64,000 bases of DNA from SZUA-36 sp963749115 (GCA_963749115.1 CAVVLP010000006.1:32160-96159); one strand, 5' to 3'. Shown: positions 53,741-63,143, counted from the first letter of the stretch. The notes: generated from the letters alone by a model not told the origin. Made by a program: numbers and translations.

Positions 53741-54835
53741 CTATCTAATAAATTTTCTGTGGCCGTAAATGGACATCATCATGCCGAAGCCTGCCAACAG
53801 TGTCACTGCAGAGGTGCCGCCATAACTGATCAGCGGTAGCGGCACGCCAACAACGGGCAGCACACCTGACACCATGCCACCATTGACCAGCACGTATACA
53901 AAAAGGGTCAGACTCAATGAGCCCGCCAGCAACCTGGACCCGGTATCGCGCGCAATGCTGGCAATATAAAGACCACGCGCAATCACCATCAAATACACCA
54001 GCATCAGTACTGAAACACCGATCAGCCCGAACTCCTCGGATAATACGGCCAGGATAAAATCGGTGTGGCGCTCGGGAATAAACTCAAGATTTGACTGGGT
54101 GCCGTTCAACCAGCCCTTACCGGTAAGGCCACCTGAGCCTACGGCAATTTTTGACTGGATGATGTTCCAGCCATGACCCAGCGGATCGGCCTCGGGATTC
54201 AGGAAAGTGCGGACACGGTCACGCTGATATTCCTTCATGACCAACCACAGCACCGGTGCCGCAGCAGTGGCCAGTCCTGCAAAACCAAGCAATACCCGCC
54301 AACGCAAACCTGCCAGGTAAAGCGTAAATACACCGCTGGCAGCGACCAGCAGTGCGGTACCAAGATCGGGTTGCCGATAAATTAACAAGCGTTGGAATCA
54401 ACAGTATTGCCGAATGTCACAGCGGTTGACTTTACAGAAGGTGGTAACACCCTCGAATGCAGATACCAGGCAACCATCATTGGTACTGCCAGTTTCATCA
54501 TCTCGGAAGGCTGAAAGCGCAACACACCAAGATCCAGCCAGCGATGCGTGCTGCGACCAACACCCAGCACCAGGGTTGCAAGCAGCATGGCCACGCCAAG
54601 ACCATATAACCACGGCGTCCAGGCCCTCAGTACCCGTGGCGGAACCTGGCTGATGACCAGCATGACTACCAGGCCGAAACCAAGACGAATTGCCTGCCGG
54701 TTTACCACGGCCATGTCCTGCCCGGAGGCACTGTAAAGCACGACCAACCCGAAACCGGATAATCAACAACAACAAAACCAGCAGGACCGGGTCCAGACGT
54801 GGTGCTCCCACCCATGCAGGCAACCAACGCTTCAT
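53741..54835 (-). CDS. rodA: RodA peptidoglycan glycosyltransferase (three frameshifts)
   Basis: SEDS-family polymerase for lateral-wall synthesis. It begins MKRWLPAWVGAPRLDP, overlapping the mrdA stop (ATGA). The frame is lost and regained three times, and each break is repaired by deleting one base of a doublet: 54757-54758 (LLIIGFGLVVLYSASG), 54407-54408 (FGILLIPTL) and 54387-54388 (PTLLIYRQPDLGTALL). Three insertions restore the original frame, so the distal 215 residues (WNIIQSKIAVGSGG, PERHTDFI, VGVPLPLISYGGTS) are in phase with the start. With corrections the protein is about 363 residues, typical for RodA. An essential gene with three identical-type insertions suggests sequencing error. 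Confidence 0.88.
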
Positions 54836-56718
54836 GGCTGAAGTTCCTGTTCCAGTTCCTGGTCCAGCCATACATCAAGTGTTGCCCGTGCGACCGGCGC
54901 AGCGGCCGTTGAGCCACCGCCACCATGCTCAACGACCACCGCTATCGCGATCCGTGGAGCCTCAACCGGTGCGAAAGCTATAAACCACGCATGATCCCGA
55001 AGGTGTTCGGCAACTTCTTTTTGCTTGTCCTTTTTGCCTGCTGCAAGTTGATACACCTGCGCGGTACCTGTTTTGCCACCAGTCCGGAAATGGGCGTCAA
55101 CAGCAACACTTCTGGCGGTCCCACGTAAGCCATTAACCACGAGGTCCATACCATCCAGAATCGTCTGCCAGTTTTGCGGGTCGCTGACCGGTACCTGCAA
55201 TTCGACCGGGGCCCTGATGCGTTTTGCCCTTTCAGCATCTGTCGACTTGACCGCGTATACAAGCCTCGGTGAGTAACGCGTACCGCCATTGACCAGTGAA
55301 GAAACCGCATTGGCCAGCTGCAAAGGTGTCACCACGTTGAAGCCCTGGCCGATTCCTGCGATTACCGTCTCACCCGGATACCACGGTTGTGCATGAACCG
55401 CACGTTTCCATTCACGCGAAGGTAACAGACCCTTGCCTTCTCCCGGTACATCAATACCCGTGGGTGACCCAAAACCAAACTGTGCAAGGTAATCATGCAT
55501 CCGGTCTATACCCAGGTTCATGGCCAGTTGATAAAAATAGGTGTTCACCGACTGCTCAAGGGCCGAAACTATATTCACCCAACCATGGCCCGTGTCTTTC
55601 CAGTCACGGTAAGGACGGTTGTAACCCTCGATATAAAATTTGCCATTGGAAAACACCCGGGTTTCCGGTGTTACCAGACCCAACTCCAGCCCGGCCAGAC
55701 CGACGAAGGGTTTTAGTGTGGATCCTGGCTCGTAGCCACCGTTAAGCGCGCGGTTAAACAAAGGCCGGCCGGGGGCACTGAGAATATCGCGGTAGTCCTG
55801 CTGGCTAATGCCACCCACGAAAGCATTTGGATCGTAGGCGGGTTTGCTGACCAGGGCAATGACACTGCCATCGGCCGGATCAATGGCGACTACGGAACCC
55901 GGGCGATCGCCGAGTGCGTCCCAGGCCGCCTGCTGCACGGCAACATCGATGGAGAGTACAAGATCCGTTCCCGGTATCGCATTCTGCCGTTCCAGTACCT
56001 TCAGAACCCGGCCACGGACGTTGGTTTCAACGCGTTCAAAACCGCTGACACCATGAAGTTCCTTTTCACGAAACTTCTCTATACCTATCTTGCCAATGGT
56101 GCGCGTGCCACGGTAGTTTCCCTCGTCCACACTGGAAATATCATCCGCGTCCAGACGACCGGTATAACCCAGAATATGGGTTAAGAGCTCTCCATAAGGA
56201 TAATATCTGGATAAATAAGGAACCACATCCACACCTTGAAACCGGTGCCGGTTGACGGCGAAACGTGCGACCTCGCGCTCGCTCAGGTTGAATTTCAAGG
56301 GGACACTGTCAAACACCCGGTAATTACCGCGGGATTTATGAAAGGCATTGCGGTCATTTTCATCCAGCACGATCAGGCCGGACAATTCATCCAGCAGGGC
56401 CTCCAGACCCGGCAATTTTCCAGGCACCTTTTCAGGTATGATTTCCAGGCGGTAAGCTGGTCGGTTTTCAGCAATCACCCGGCCGCGGCGGTCATAAATG
56501 ATGCCCCGGTTGGGTACGACGGGACGTACCGCTACCCGGTTATTTTCGGAGCGTGTTGAGAAGCTATCAAATGCAAAAATCTGCAACCAGACGTAACGCA
56601 CAAGCAGGGCCAGAATACACAGGACAATAAGAATAAACCCCACCCAGGCCCTGTGCTCGAACAGTCGTCGCTCATCCCGCTCATCCTTGATAGCACGATG
56701 ACCTTTATAACTGATCAC
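54832..56718 (-). CDS. mrdA: Penicillin-binding protein 2
   Basis: Elongasome transpeptidase of 628 residues, partner of RodA. One N-terminal helix (about 28-50), the pedestal domain, then catalytic motifs STLK in EPGSTLKPF, SVN in QSVNTYFY and KTGTAQV. The start is GTG 56718, overlapping the mreD stop. The rodA start overlaps its stop. Confidence 0.96.
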   Translation of the reverse strand: MISYKGHRAIKDERDERRLFEHRAWVGFILIVLCILALLVRYVWLQIFAFDSFSTRSENNRVAVRPVVPNRGIIYDRRGRVIAENRPAYRLEIIPEKVPGKLPGLEALLDELSGLIVLDENDRNAFHKSRGNYRVFDSVPLKFNLSEREVARFAVNRHRFQGVDVVPYLSRYYPYGELLTHILGYTGRLDADDISSVDEGNYRGTRTIGKIGIEKFREKELHGVSGFERVETNVRGRVLKVLERQNAIPGTDLVLSIDVAVQQAAWDALGDRPGSVVAIDPADGSVIALVSKPAYDPNAFVGGISQQDYRDILSAPGRPLFNRALNGGYEPGSTLKPFVGLAGLELGLVTPETRVFSNGKFYIEGYNRPYRDWKDTGHGWVNIVSALEQSVNTYFYQLAMNLGIDRMHDYLAQFGFGSPTGIDVPGEGKGLLPSREWKRAVHAQPWYPGETVIAGIGQGFNVVTPLQLANAVSSLVNGGTRYSPRLVYAVKSTDAERAKRIRAPVELQVPVSDPQNWQTILDGMDLVVNGLRGTARSVAVDAHFRTGGKTGTAQVYQLAAGKKDKQKEVAEHLRDHAWFIAFAPVEAPRIAIAVVVEHGGGGSTAAAPVARATLDVWLDQELEQELQP

Positions 56719-57206
56719 GACTTTTGTTGACGCGACATTGCGCGTATACGGTCAAGCAAGAGAAACAGCCAGGGCCATAGGACCATTCCTATCAGGGGCG
56801 GTAACCAGTATTTCCAGGTAGGTAAAGGCTCACCCATCAACGCGGTAATCCAGATCAGTATGATACGGTCATTTACCAGCAAGCCTAACACGCTGAGTGC
56901 CTGCTGCCAGGGCGGGAAAAACCGTAACCTCGAACGAAAATGTTGTACCAGGAATACCATGACTACAAGACTCAGGGCATGCAGACCCATCAGGCTACCA
57001 CTGAGGATGTCCAGAACCAGTCCAATCAGAAAGGCCAGACCCAGGCTGATCATGTCCTGGGTTTCCAGTGACCAGTAAATCACGACCAACGCCACCCAAT
57101 AGGGCTTGAACGGTACCAAGACCTCCGGTAAGGGAAGCAGGGACAACAAAATGGCTGTCACGACGGTGAGAAATATCAGGTTGCGGTTTTTGCGGTTGGA
57201 TTTCAT
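56715..57206 (-). CDS. mreD: Rod-shape protein MreD
   Basis: Small polytopic membrane protein of 163 residues with five or six helices, part of the MreBCD elongation complex. Features: LLPLPEVLVPFKPYWVALVV and FLIGLVLDILSGSLMGLHAL. Four-base overlaps with both mreC and mrdA. Confidence 0.93.
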   Translation of the reverse strand: MKSNRKNRNLIFLTVVTAILLSLLPLPEVLVPFKPYWVALVVIYWSLETQDMISLGLAFLIGLVLDILSGSLMGLHALSLVVMVFLVQHFRSRLRFFPPWQQALSVLGLLVNDRIILIWITALMGEPLPTWKYWLPPLIGMVLWPWLFLLLDRIRAMSRQQKS

Positions 57207-58100
57207 CGTTGTTCAACCGGCAATGGTTCAATGACAGCCTGCGGTTCAATGAGCAAAACCTCACGGCCCCGGTCGAGCGCGGCGTATGGGCGCATATAGA
57301 CCGTGGCGAAGGTCTCACCGCTGTCGCGCTCCACGCGTTCGACTTCACCCACCGGAAATCCGGGAGGAAAACGATCACCGAGACCGGATGTCACTATCAC
57401 ATCACCGGGACTGACATCAGCCTGTAATGGCACATTGGGCATTAGCAAATGGCTTGTTTCACCACTACCGTAAGCCACCGTGCGCAGACCGGTTCTGTTG
57501 ATCTGTACCGGCAAGGCATGGTCCGGGTCGGATATCAGTCGCACGGTTGAAAAATGTCTGTGTACGTCTTCGACCTGACCGACGATACCCAGGCCATCGA
57601 TGACGGCCTGACCGACGACCACACCCTGTTTAACACCCCGGTTTATCCAGACCTTGTGAGAGAATGGATCAAGATCTACCTTTTTCATTTCTGCGAACTG
57701 AAATAGATAAGCCCTGCCGCGGGTTGCTCCGAGCAGGTCTCTTAGTCTTTGATTTTCCTGCTACAAGGGCCGCCTGGGTTTGTACGGAACCGGAAACTTT
57801 TAACAATTGTTGCAGAAGTTGCTCGTTTTCAGCGATCAGGTCATTTCGTTCACGTGTGCGCAGTTCAACTGCCTGCAAGGCTTCTGCCGGCCAGCCGACA
57901 ACATGAAATACCGGTTCAAATGCCAGTTCCATCGCGCCGCGTATACGGGGAACATACTGTCCGAGTTGATCCATGAACATCAACACAATGGACAACAGGA
58001 TGTATATCATCAAGCGTGCGGTGCGTGTGCCTTCCTCGCCGAACCAGCGACCGGGACCTGATGATTCTCTATGTGCCAAATTCTTATCGTGTACCTGCAT
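57203..58100 (-). CDS. mreC: Rod-shape protein MreC (frameshifted)
   Basis: Bitopic elongasome protein of about 299 residues after correction. N-terminal helix (about 31-48), a coiled coil (ERNDLIAENEQLLQQLL) and beta domains (DPFSHKVWINRG, VTSGLGDRFPPGFPVG). The frame breaks inside the coiled coil: deleting one G of GG (plus-strand CC 57757-57758) gives VAENQRLRDLLGATRGRAYL and joins to FQFAEMKKVDLD. This is probably a sequence error. The start ATG 58100 has no clear ribosome site and sits directly at the foot of an inverted repeat (58101-58122). Confidence 0.9.
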
Positions 58101-58122
58101 TGTCAGGCGCGACTACCTGACA
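58101..58122 (-). promoter_or_regulatory. Inverted repeat abutting the mreC start codon
   Basis: TGTCAGG and CCTGACA, seven bases each with an eight-base loop, end immediately before the mreC ATG where a ribosome site should be. It could act as a translational control hairpin or a protein-binding site in the mreB-mreC gap. Confidence 0.4.
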
Positions 58123-58180
58123 CGGTATGTCCTTTAAGTTTTGCTGAACTGTCGAATTTGACCGTTGGAACGGGAAAAAA

Positions 58181-58195
58181 CCGACAGGCTCCTAG
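58181..58195 (-). repeat. Terminal fragment of the 17795-17961 repeat family
   Basis: CCGACAGGCTCCTAG is identical to the right end of the hairpin element at 17947-17961. No second arm is seen nearby, so this is a solo end or remnant. The mreB stop codon (complement of CTA at 58192-58194) lies inside it. Confidence 0.5.
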
Positions 58196-59241
58196 TTCGT
58201 GGTGAAAAAATCACCGTGGTTTTCATCCATCAGTTCGAGTGCCCGGCCGCCGCCCCTGGCCACGCAGGTCAGAGGGTCATCCGCCACGAATACCGGCAGA
58301 CCGGTTTCCTCTGAAATCAGGCGATCCAGACCCTTGAGCAATGCGCCGCCACCGGTCAGTACGATACCGGTTTCCACCACATCTGCACACAACTCAGGTG
58401 GTGTTTGTTCCAGGGCCGCCTTGACTGCGTCAAGGATAGTAGCCAGGCTCTCGGTGAGGGCTTCCAGCACTTCGTTGCTGTTGATGGTAATGCGTCGCGG
58501 CACGCCCTCGGCGAGGTTACGGCCTGAAACTGATAACTCTTCAGCCTCTTCATCCGGCCATGCGCGCCCGATTTTGATCTTGATCTGCTCCGCCGTGGAT
58601 TCGCCAATCAGCGTACCGTAATTGCGTCGTACATAATTGACAATCGCCTCGTCAAACTTATCACCGCCAACACGAACCGAGTTTGAATAGACCAGGCCGT
58701 TGAGTGATATGACCGCCACTTCGGATGTGCCACCACCAACATCCAGTACCATCGCGCCGCGCGCCTCATGTACCGGAATACCGGCACCGATCGCTGCCGC
58801 CATCGGTTCTTCCACGAGGAACACCTCACGTGCACCGGCACCTTCGGCCGATTCTTTAATCGCCTTACGCTCCACCTGGGTAGAACTGCAGGGTACGCAG
58901 ACCAGCACACGCGGACTGGGACGAAGAAAGCGTGATTCGTGAACTTTCTTGATAAAGTGCTGAAGCATCGCCTCGGTCATGTTGAAATCGGCGATTACAC
59001 CATCTTTCAGCGGCCTGACAGTGCGGATATTGCCGGGTGTACGACCCAGCATGCGCTTGGCTTCGCTGCCAACGGCTGCCACTGACTGCGGTCCGCCCGG
59101 ACCACGATCCATACGCACCGCCACAACCGAGGGCTCGTTGAGCACGATTCCCTTGCCACGCACGTAGACCAGCGTATTGGCGGTACCCAAATCGATAGAT
59201 AGGTCATTAGAAAAAAGGCCACGAAGACTCTTGAAAACCAT
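58192..59241 (-). CDS. mreB: Actin-like rod-shape protein MreB
   Basis: Bacterial actin of 349 residues that positions the elongation machinery. Phosphate-binding loops SIDLGTANTLVYV and VLDVGGGTSEVAV, and the C-terminal ATP-site GIVLTGGGALLKGLD, are present. The amphipathic membrane-binding N-terminus (MVFKSLRGLFSN) is retained. Head of the mre-mrd-rodA operon. The final residues (FFTTN) and the stop reach into a repeat fragment. Confidence 0.97.
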   Translation of the reverse strand: MVFKSLRGLFSNDLSIDLGTANTLVYVRGKGIVLNEPSVVAVRMDRGPGGPQSVAAVGSEAKRMLGRTPGNIRTVRPLKDGVIADFNMTEAMLQHFIKKVHESRFLRPSPRVLVCVPCSSTQVERKAIKESAEGAGAREVFLVEEPMAAAIGAGIPVHEARGAMVLDVGGGTSEVAVISLNGLVYSNSVRVGGDKFDEAIVNYVRRNYGTLIGESTAEQIKIKIGRAWPDEEAEELSVSGRNLAEGVPRRITINSNEVLEALTESLATILDAVKAALEQTPPELCADVVETGIVLTGGGALLKGLDRLISEETGLPVFVADDPLTCVARGGGRALELMDENHGDFFTTN

Positions 59242-59436
59242 GTTGTTATGTTCCGGGGAAGAATGTCTTATTAAGGCTCAGCTAATGTATCAGCCAGCCC
59301 ACATTTCAGCAAGCAGTGTGACTGTGGACGTTTTGGTGTTAATCCCGTTTTTAATAAACTTAAGGTGGTCAGCACAAAATCCGTTAAAATGTCGGCTGCA
59401 CTTAAATCGAGTTTCTAAAATAGGTACGAGTAAAGT

Positions 59437-60375
59437 ATGTCGGCATTAATTTGTGGTTCCCTGGCTTATGACACCATCATGGTTTTCCCTGAACGATTCA
59501 AGGACCATATCCTTCCAGACAAGGTACACATGCTTAACGTATCCTTCCTGGTTCCTGAAATGCGCCGCCAGTTTGGCGGAGTGGCCGGCAATATTTCCTA
59601 CAACCTGAAGTTACTGGGCGGCGACCCATACCCAATGGCCACCGTCGGTGATGATTTCGGCCCCTACCAGAGACGCCTGGAGTCTTTGGGGATATCCACC
59701 CGTTACATCCGTCACCTCGAGGGAGAGTTCACGCCCCAGGCATTCATTACCACCGATTTTGATGATAACCAGATCACTGCCTTCCACCCCGGTGCCATGA
59801 TGGAAAGCCAGTTAAACAAGGTTGAAGGCGCAGACGGCATCAAGCTGGGAATCGTTGCACCGGACGGCCGCGAGGCGATGTTGCAACACAGTCGCGATTT
59901 CGAACGCCTCGGCATTCCACATATCTTTGATCCGGGCCAGGCCATGACGCTGTTTGACGGCGACGACCTCAAGACCTTTATCAAGCAGGCGAACTGGCTG
60001 GTAGCCAACGATTATGAGTTCCAACTGATCCGCGAACGCACAGGAATGAGCAAAGAAGAGGTTGCTGCTCAACTCGAAGCATTGATCATCACCCAGGGTG
60101 GTGATGGCTCACTACTTATTACGAGCGCTGGCGAGGAACACATCAAACCGGTAAAACCAACTGCCATCCTCGACCCTACCGGTTGTGGCGACGCTTATCG
60201 GGCAGGTCTGATGTACGGTCTGCTAAACAACCTGGACCTGGTAACTTCATGCCGCATCGGATCGGTCATGGGTGCCATGAAAGTGGCCGTACAGGGCCCA
60301 CAAAATCATGCACCGACACTGGATGAGATTGTTGATTGCTTTCGAAAAGCTTACGGATACTCTTTTATCGGCTGA
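59437..60375 (+). CDS. PfkB-family carbohydrate/adenosine kinase
   Basis: Ribokinase-fold sugar or nucleoside kinase of 312 residues. The N-terminal GG motif region (FGGVAGNISYNLKLLGG, about 46-62) and the catalytic signature DPTGCGDAYRAGL near residue 245 are present (usual form DTTGAGDAF). Overall it is closest to bacterial adenosine-kinase-like PfkB proteins. It is divergent from mreB; the intergenic 195 bases serve both. The exact substrate cannot be told from sequence. Confidence 0.88.
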   Translation: MSALICGSLAYDTIMVFPERFKDHILPDKVHMLNVSFLVPEMRRQFGGVAGNISYNLKLLGGDPYPMATVGDDFGPYQRRLESLGISTRYIRHLEGEFTPQAFITTDFDDNQITAFHPGAMMESQLNKVEGADGIKLGIVAPDGREAMLQHSRDFERLGIPHIFDPGQAMTLFDGDDLKTFIKQANWLVANDYEFQLIRERTGMSKEEVAAQLEALIITQGGDGSLLITSAGEEHIKPVKPTAILDPTGCGDAYRAGLMYGLLNNLDLVTSCRIGSVMGAMKVAVQGPQNHAPTLDEIVDCFRKAYGYSFIG

Positions 60376-60390
60376 ATTCAGTAAAACACA

Positions 60391-60407
60391 CCCCAAAGCG
60401 GGGGTTT
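60391..60407 (+). terminator. Weak terminator after the PfkB kinase
   Basis: CCCC-aaagcg-GGGG followed by TTT, 15 bases after the stop codon. Short stem and short T-run, so only a plausible terminator. Confidence 0.35.
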
Positions 60408-60411
60408 ACGG

Positions 60412-60440
60412 TTGACATTCTTGCCGTGTAAATGGAAAAT
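60412..60440 (+). promoter_or_regulatory. Promoter of tRNA-Met
   Basis: Consensus -35 TTGACA (60412-60417) and, 17 bases on, a -10-like GAAAAT. The next nine bases (GCCGCCCCC, 60442-60450) form a GC-rich discriminator as in stringently controlled stable-RNA promoters. A leader hairpin (60447-60467) follows before the mature tRNA. Confidence 0.5.
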
Positions 60441-60487
60441 TGCCGCCCCCGACCGCAATGGCCGGGGACGTTTAAGAAAAAGAAGAT

Positions 60488-60564
60488 GGTGATGTAGCTC
60501 AGCTGGTTAGAGCGCGGCATTCATAATGCTGAGGTCGGTGGTTCAAGTCCACCCATCACCACCA
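60488..60564 (+). tRNA. tRNA-Met (CAT), elongator type
   Basis: 77 bases with encoded CCA. Acceptor arms GGTGATG and CATCACC pair fully. The D-stem is GCTC/GAGC, anticodon stem CGGCA/TGCTG with loop TTCATAA (anticodon CAT), and T-stem GGTGG/CCACC with TTCAAGT loop. The standard acceptor pairing and overall form fit elongator Met rather than initiator. A CAT tRNA-Ile with lysidine cannot be strictly excluded. Confidence 0.93.
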
Positions 60565-60647
60565 ATAAATGACTATTAAAAGCCCAGTTCATTTTTTGTA
60601 TTTCAAATTTTGAGTATTTTTGGCGCCTTGTAACGCAGCACCCAAAA

Positions 60648-60680
60648 GCAAGAACCACATGCATTGTGTGTGATTCTTGC
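60648..60680 (-). terminator. Rho-independent terminator of fic
   Basis: GCAAGAA (60648-60654) and TTCTTGC (60674-60680), extended by CACA/TGTG inside, are followed on the minus strand by TTTT. It begins directly after the fic stop codon. Confidence 0.75.
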
Positions 60681-60681
60681 C

Positions 60682-61842
60682 TTATATCGATCCGAATAGA
60701 TTTACATAATCGCTGTACTCGTAACGTCGATTTCGCGCCTGACCCGTTATTTCGACCAGCACACCAACCTCCACAAGCCGGCGCATCAACTGATTGGCAG
60801 CAGCAAAGGTCACACCAGTAAGATTCATGATCCTCTTTACAGAAATGATTGGTTGCGAGAACAGATCCTCCAAAACTCTGAGTCCATTGCCTGCAACTTG
60901 CCCAAAATTTTCGACTATGAGCGTTCGATGCCTCTCACGCAACTCCACAATGTCCCTGGCTGTTTGCGTAGCTTGCTGAGATACATCATCAACCCCTTGA
61001 ATAAAAAACTTTATCCAGGACTCCCAGTCTCCGGCATCCCTGGTTCTTTGCAAGAGATCATAATACTCCTGACGATTTCGCTTAAAGTAATACGAAAGAT
61101 ACAAAACAGGCTTTAAAAGAACTTTCTTCTCACAAAGCAACAAAGCAATTAATAGCCGTCCCACCCTCCCATTCCCATCAAGAAATGGATGAATAGTTTC
61201 AAATTGAGCATGCGCCAGTCCAATTTTAACGAGCAATGGAAGATTGTCGTTTTGGTGAAGAAACTTCTCCCATTCAGATAACGCACTGGTCATGTCGGCG
61301 GGGGATGGAGGAACAAATGTGGCATCTCTAATGTGGCAACCTGATGGACCTATCCAATTCTGTGAGGTTCTGAGGTGACCTGGGTTTTGCTGCTGGCCTC
61401 TTACATCCTCCAACAATCTTTGATGAACCTCTTTAATAAACCGAACTGATACAGGCAATTTATCGAGTAACTGCAACCCCAAGTTCATTGCACCTACATA
61501 ATTGCTTACCTCAGAAACATCTTTTGGAATGTCAGAATCCAGGACTTCAGCTTCCCTTTTCAACAGATGCGATAGGGAACTTTGTGTACCTTCGATCTGG
61601 CTTGATAGAACCGCCTCTTTCTTTATATACATTAAAACAAAGAGATCTGAATTCGGAAGGGTTTGAATTGACCCATCAAGACGACCCAATGACCTGTCCG
61701 CATTAGAAAGACAAGCCTGCAGCTCATCGCTGATTTCCAATTCTGGGTCTTTTGGCGGTAACGACTCTGGAGTGAATGCCTTATAGCCACCAACTTGTTT
61801 TATATACTTTCCCGACCTACCTGGATAATTTTTGCTTTGCAC
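60682..61842 (-). CDS. Fic-domain protein with C-terminal winged helix
   Basis: Fic-family protein of 386 residues, probably an AMP-transferase (or other nucleotide-transferase) modifying a protein hydroxyl. The full catalytic motif HPFLDGNGRVGRLL is at 218-231. The inhibitory helix motif SSQIEGT (80-86), matching (S/T)xxxEG, is N-terminal, so it is a self-inhibited class II Fic. The last 80 residues look like a winged helix (ISVKRIMNLTGVTFAAANQ). The start is GTG 61842. Upstream lies an array of four dyads that could be its own operator. It sits 117 bases from tRNA-Met in the direction of an accessory-looking region. Confidence 0.92.
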   Translation of the reverse strand: MQSKNYPGRSGKYIKQVGGYKAFTPESLPPKDPELEISDELQACLSNADRSLGRLDGSIQTLPNSDLFVLMYIKKEAVLSSQIEGTQSSLSHLLKREAEVLDSDIPKDVSEVSNYVGAMNLGLQLLDKLPVSVRFIKEVHQRLLEDVRGQQQNPGHLRTSQNWIGPSGCHIRDATFVPPSPADMTSALSEWEKFLHQNDNLPLLVKIGLAHAQFETIHPFLDGNGRVGRLLIALLLCEKKVLLKPVLYLSYYFKRNRQEYYDLLQRTRDAGDWESWIKFFIQGVDDVSQQATQTARDIVELRERHRTLIVENFGQVAGNGLRVLEDLFSQPIISVKRIMNLTGVTFAAANQLMRRLVEVGVLVEITGQARNRRYEYSDYVNLFGSI

Positions 61843-61861
61843 CTGTCAGTCTCTCATTTAT

Positions 61862-62001
61862 GTTATAGGCAATCTATAATATAACACATATACTTTGTCT
61901 TATTATAGTCTACCTATAATATAACTAAATTGAACACGCCTGATCAGAGGCTACCTATAACAAGAGAGAAATGAACTTCCCAATTAGAGACGGCCTATAA
62001 C
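61862..62001 (-). repeat. Four regularly spaced dyads upstream of fic
   Basis: The pattern NTTATAG-N5-CTATAA(C/T) occurs four times: arms 61862-61868/61874-61880, 61902-61908/61914-61920 (perfect), 61943-61949/61955-61961 and 61983-61989/61995-62001 (left arm degraded in the last two). Right arms start 40, 41 and 40 bases apart, about four helical turns, so all dyads face the same side of the DNA. The first site lies 20 bases from the fic start. This looks like a cooperative operator. Confidence 0.65.
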
Positions 62002-62102
62002 ATGAAAGACTTCGTAAGCAAAAGTTAACGCTGAACTTAGGACCAGTCACACACCAAAAGCGCGAGAACATGGGGTGCAGTTAAAATCAGGGTCCTTACC
62101 GG

Positions 62103-63138
62103 TCACATAGGTGACAGTTTATTCCGAGGACATGGATTACATGTTTCAGAACGAGTGGATAACTTCCCCCGACACCGCTCATTCACAAACAGCAGGTAAT
62201 ATCGAAAGCTCTGGGGGTCCTCTAACTCACCGGCAGCCACCCATTCCCGGATCAGGTCCTCCGTGGGTGTCAGCGTGTCCAGCCCGGCATAAAGTGTGCG
62301 CTGCCGGTTCACCCAGTCACTGTTCAGCATTGGGCAGTAACCGGCCATGGTTGTGCGGATACCTTCCCAACGCTTTCGGCTGTAGATATTGGGGTTCCAG
62401 GATTCATCCCATTCCGGGTAAATGTAGTCGCGGAAATCAAACCTGTCTGAGAATTTCCAGCGGCCTTCCTGCCGGTATAACAATGGTTCATCAGCGTGGC
62501 ACAACTGGTGGTAGAAAATGAACCCCTGGTAGTTGGCTTCCAGGTCACCCGGTGAAAATACGCCCGTTGTCGTCACACCCTGAATCGAGCGTTCAAGTTT
62601 TACCCCGTATTCAAACATGCCGCGCTGCAGTTGTTCCGGTGTATGGTCATGCCGGTTTTTTTTCCAGTATTTGTAGTACCACCAGCCTTCCGAAAAAAAG
62701 TGTGCCAGTTTGTCCGAACCAAAGCGGATTTCATTAACCTGCAGGGTCGGACTCGGCTGCAGCCAGCGCGCATAATCGAATAGGAATGTCTTGGAGAGCA
62801 GGTATTTCGAGCGGTAGTCGAGGTCGTTCTCCAGGCCACGCGGCACCCGGTCAACCAGGTCGCTGGAGATAATCCATAACTCGATCGGCTGGTAAATCGA
62901 ATGCTGCAGGTCGTTTCTGCACTTCTTTAACCGCCGACTCACAATCTTGCAGGGCATCGGCCGGCCTGGAATCCAGGGCAGATTGAATCGTCAGGCGTAC
63001 CCAGGCATTCAGGTACTGGGTCGAATCTTCGATGGGCTTACCCCAGGCATAAAACTGATCGGTTTCCAGGGCCTGGGCAGGTGTGTTTATCAGCAATCCC
63101 GCCAGCAGCACCAAAGAAGACCCGAATCGTGTTTTCAT
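62103..63138 (-). CDS. Exported protein of unknown function (frameshifted)
   Basis: About 345 residues after correction. Signal peptide MKTRFGSSLVLLAGLL...AQALE, then a soluble periplasmic domain with VDRVPRGLENDLDYRSKYLL, FGSDKLAHFFSEGWWYYKYW, GVFSPGDLEANYQGFIFY and several conserved-looking Trp and Tyr residues. The DKLAHFF...G core is reminiscent of membrane/envelope hydrolase-like proteins, but I cannot name a family. The frame breaks at 62914-62916 (TTT on the plus strand); removing one base joins KEVQ to NDLQHSIYQPIELW. ATG 63138 overlaps the end of the upstream gene's region. Probably co-transcribed with the gene at 63144. Confidence 0.7.
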
Positions 63139-63143
63139 CCGAT

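Noticed and set aside
61862..62001. Degenerate CRISPR array
   Set aside because: Repeats are short dyads with degraded outer copies, no constant repeat unit of normal length, and no cas genes.
1747..62916. Programmed +1 frameshifting as a biological feature
   Set aside because: The nine sites share no slippery sequence or downstream structure; the only common feature is one surplus base in a short homopolymer.
62103..63138. Phospholipase or VanZ-like assignment for the exported protein
   Set aside because: Only short local resemblance; no complete catalytic motif or membrane topology supports either family.
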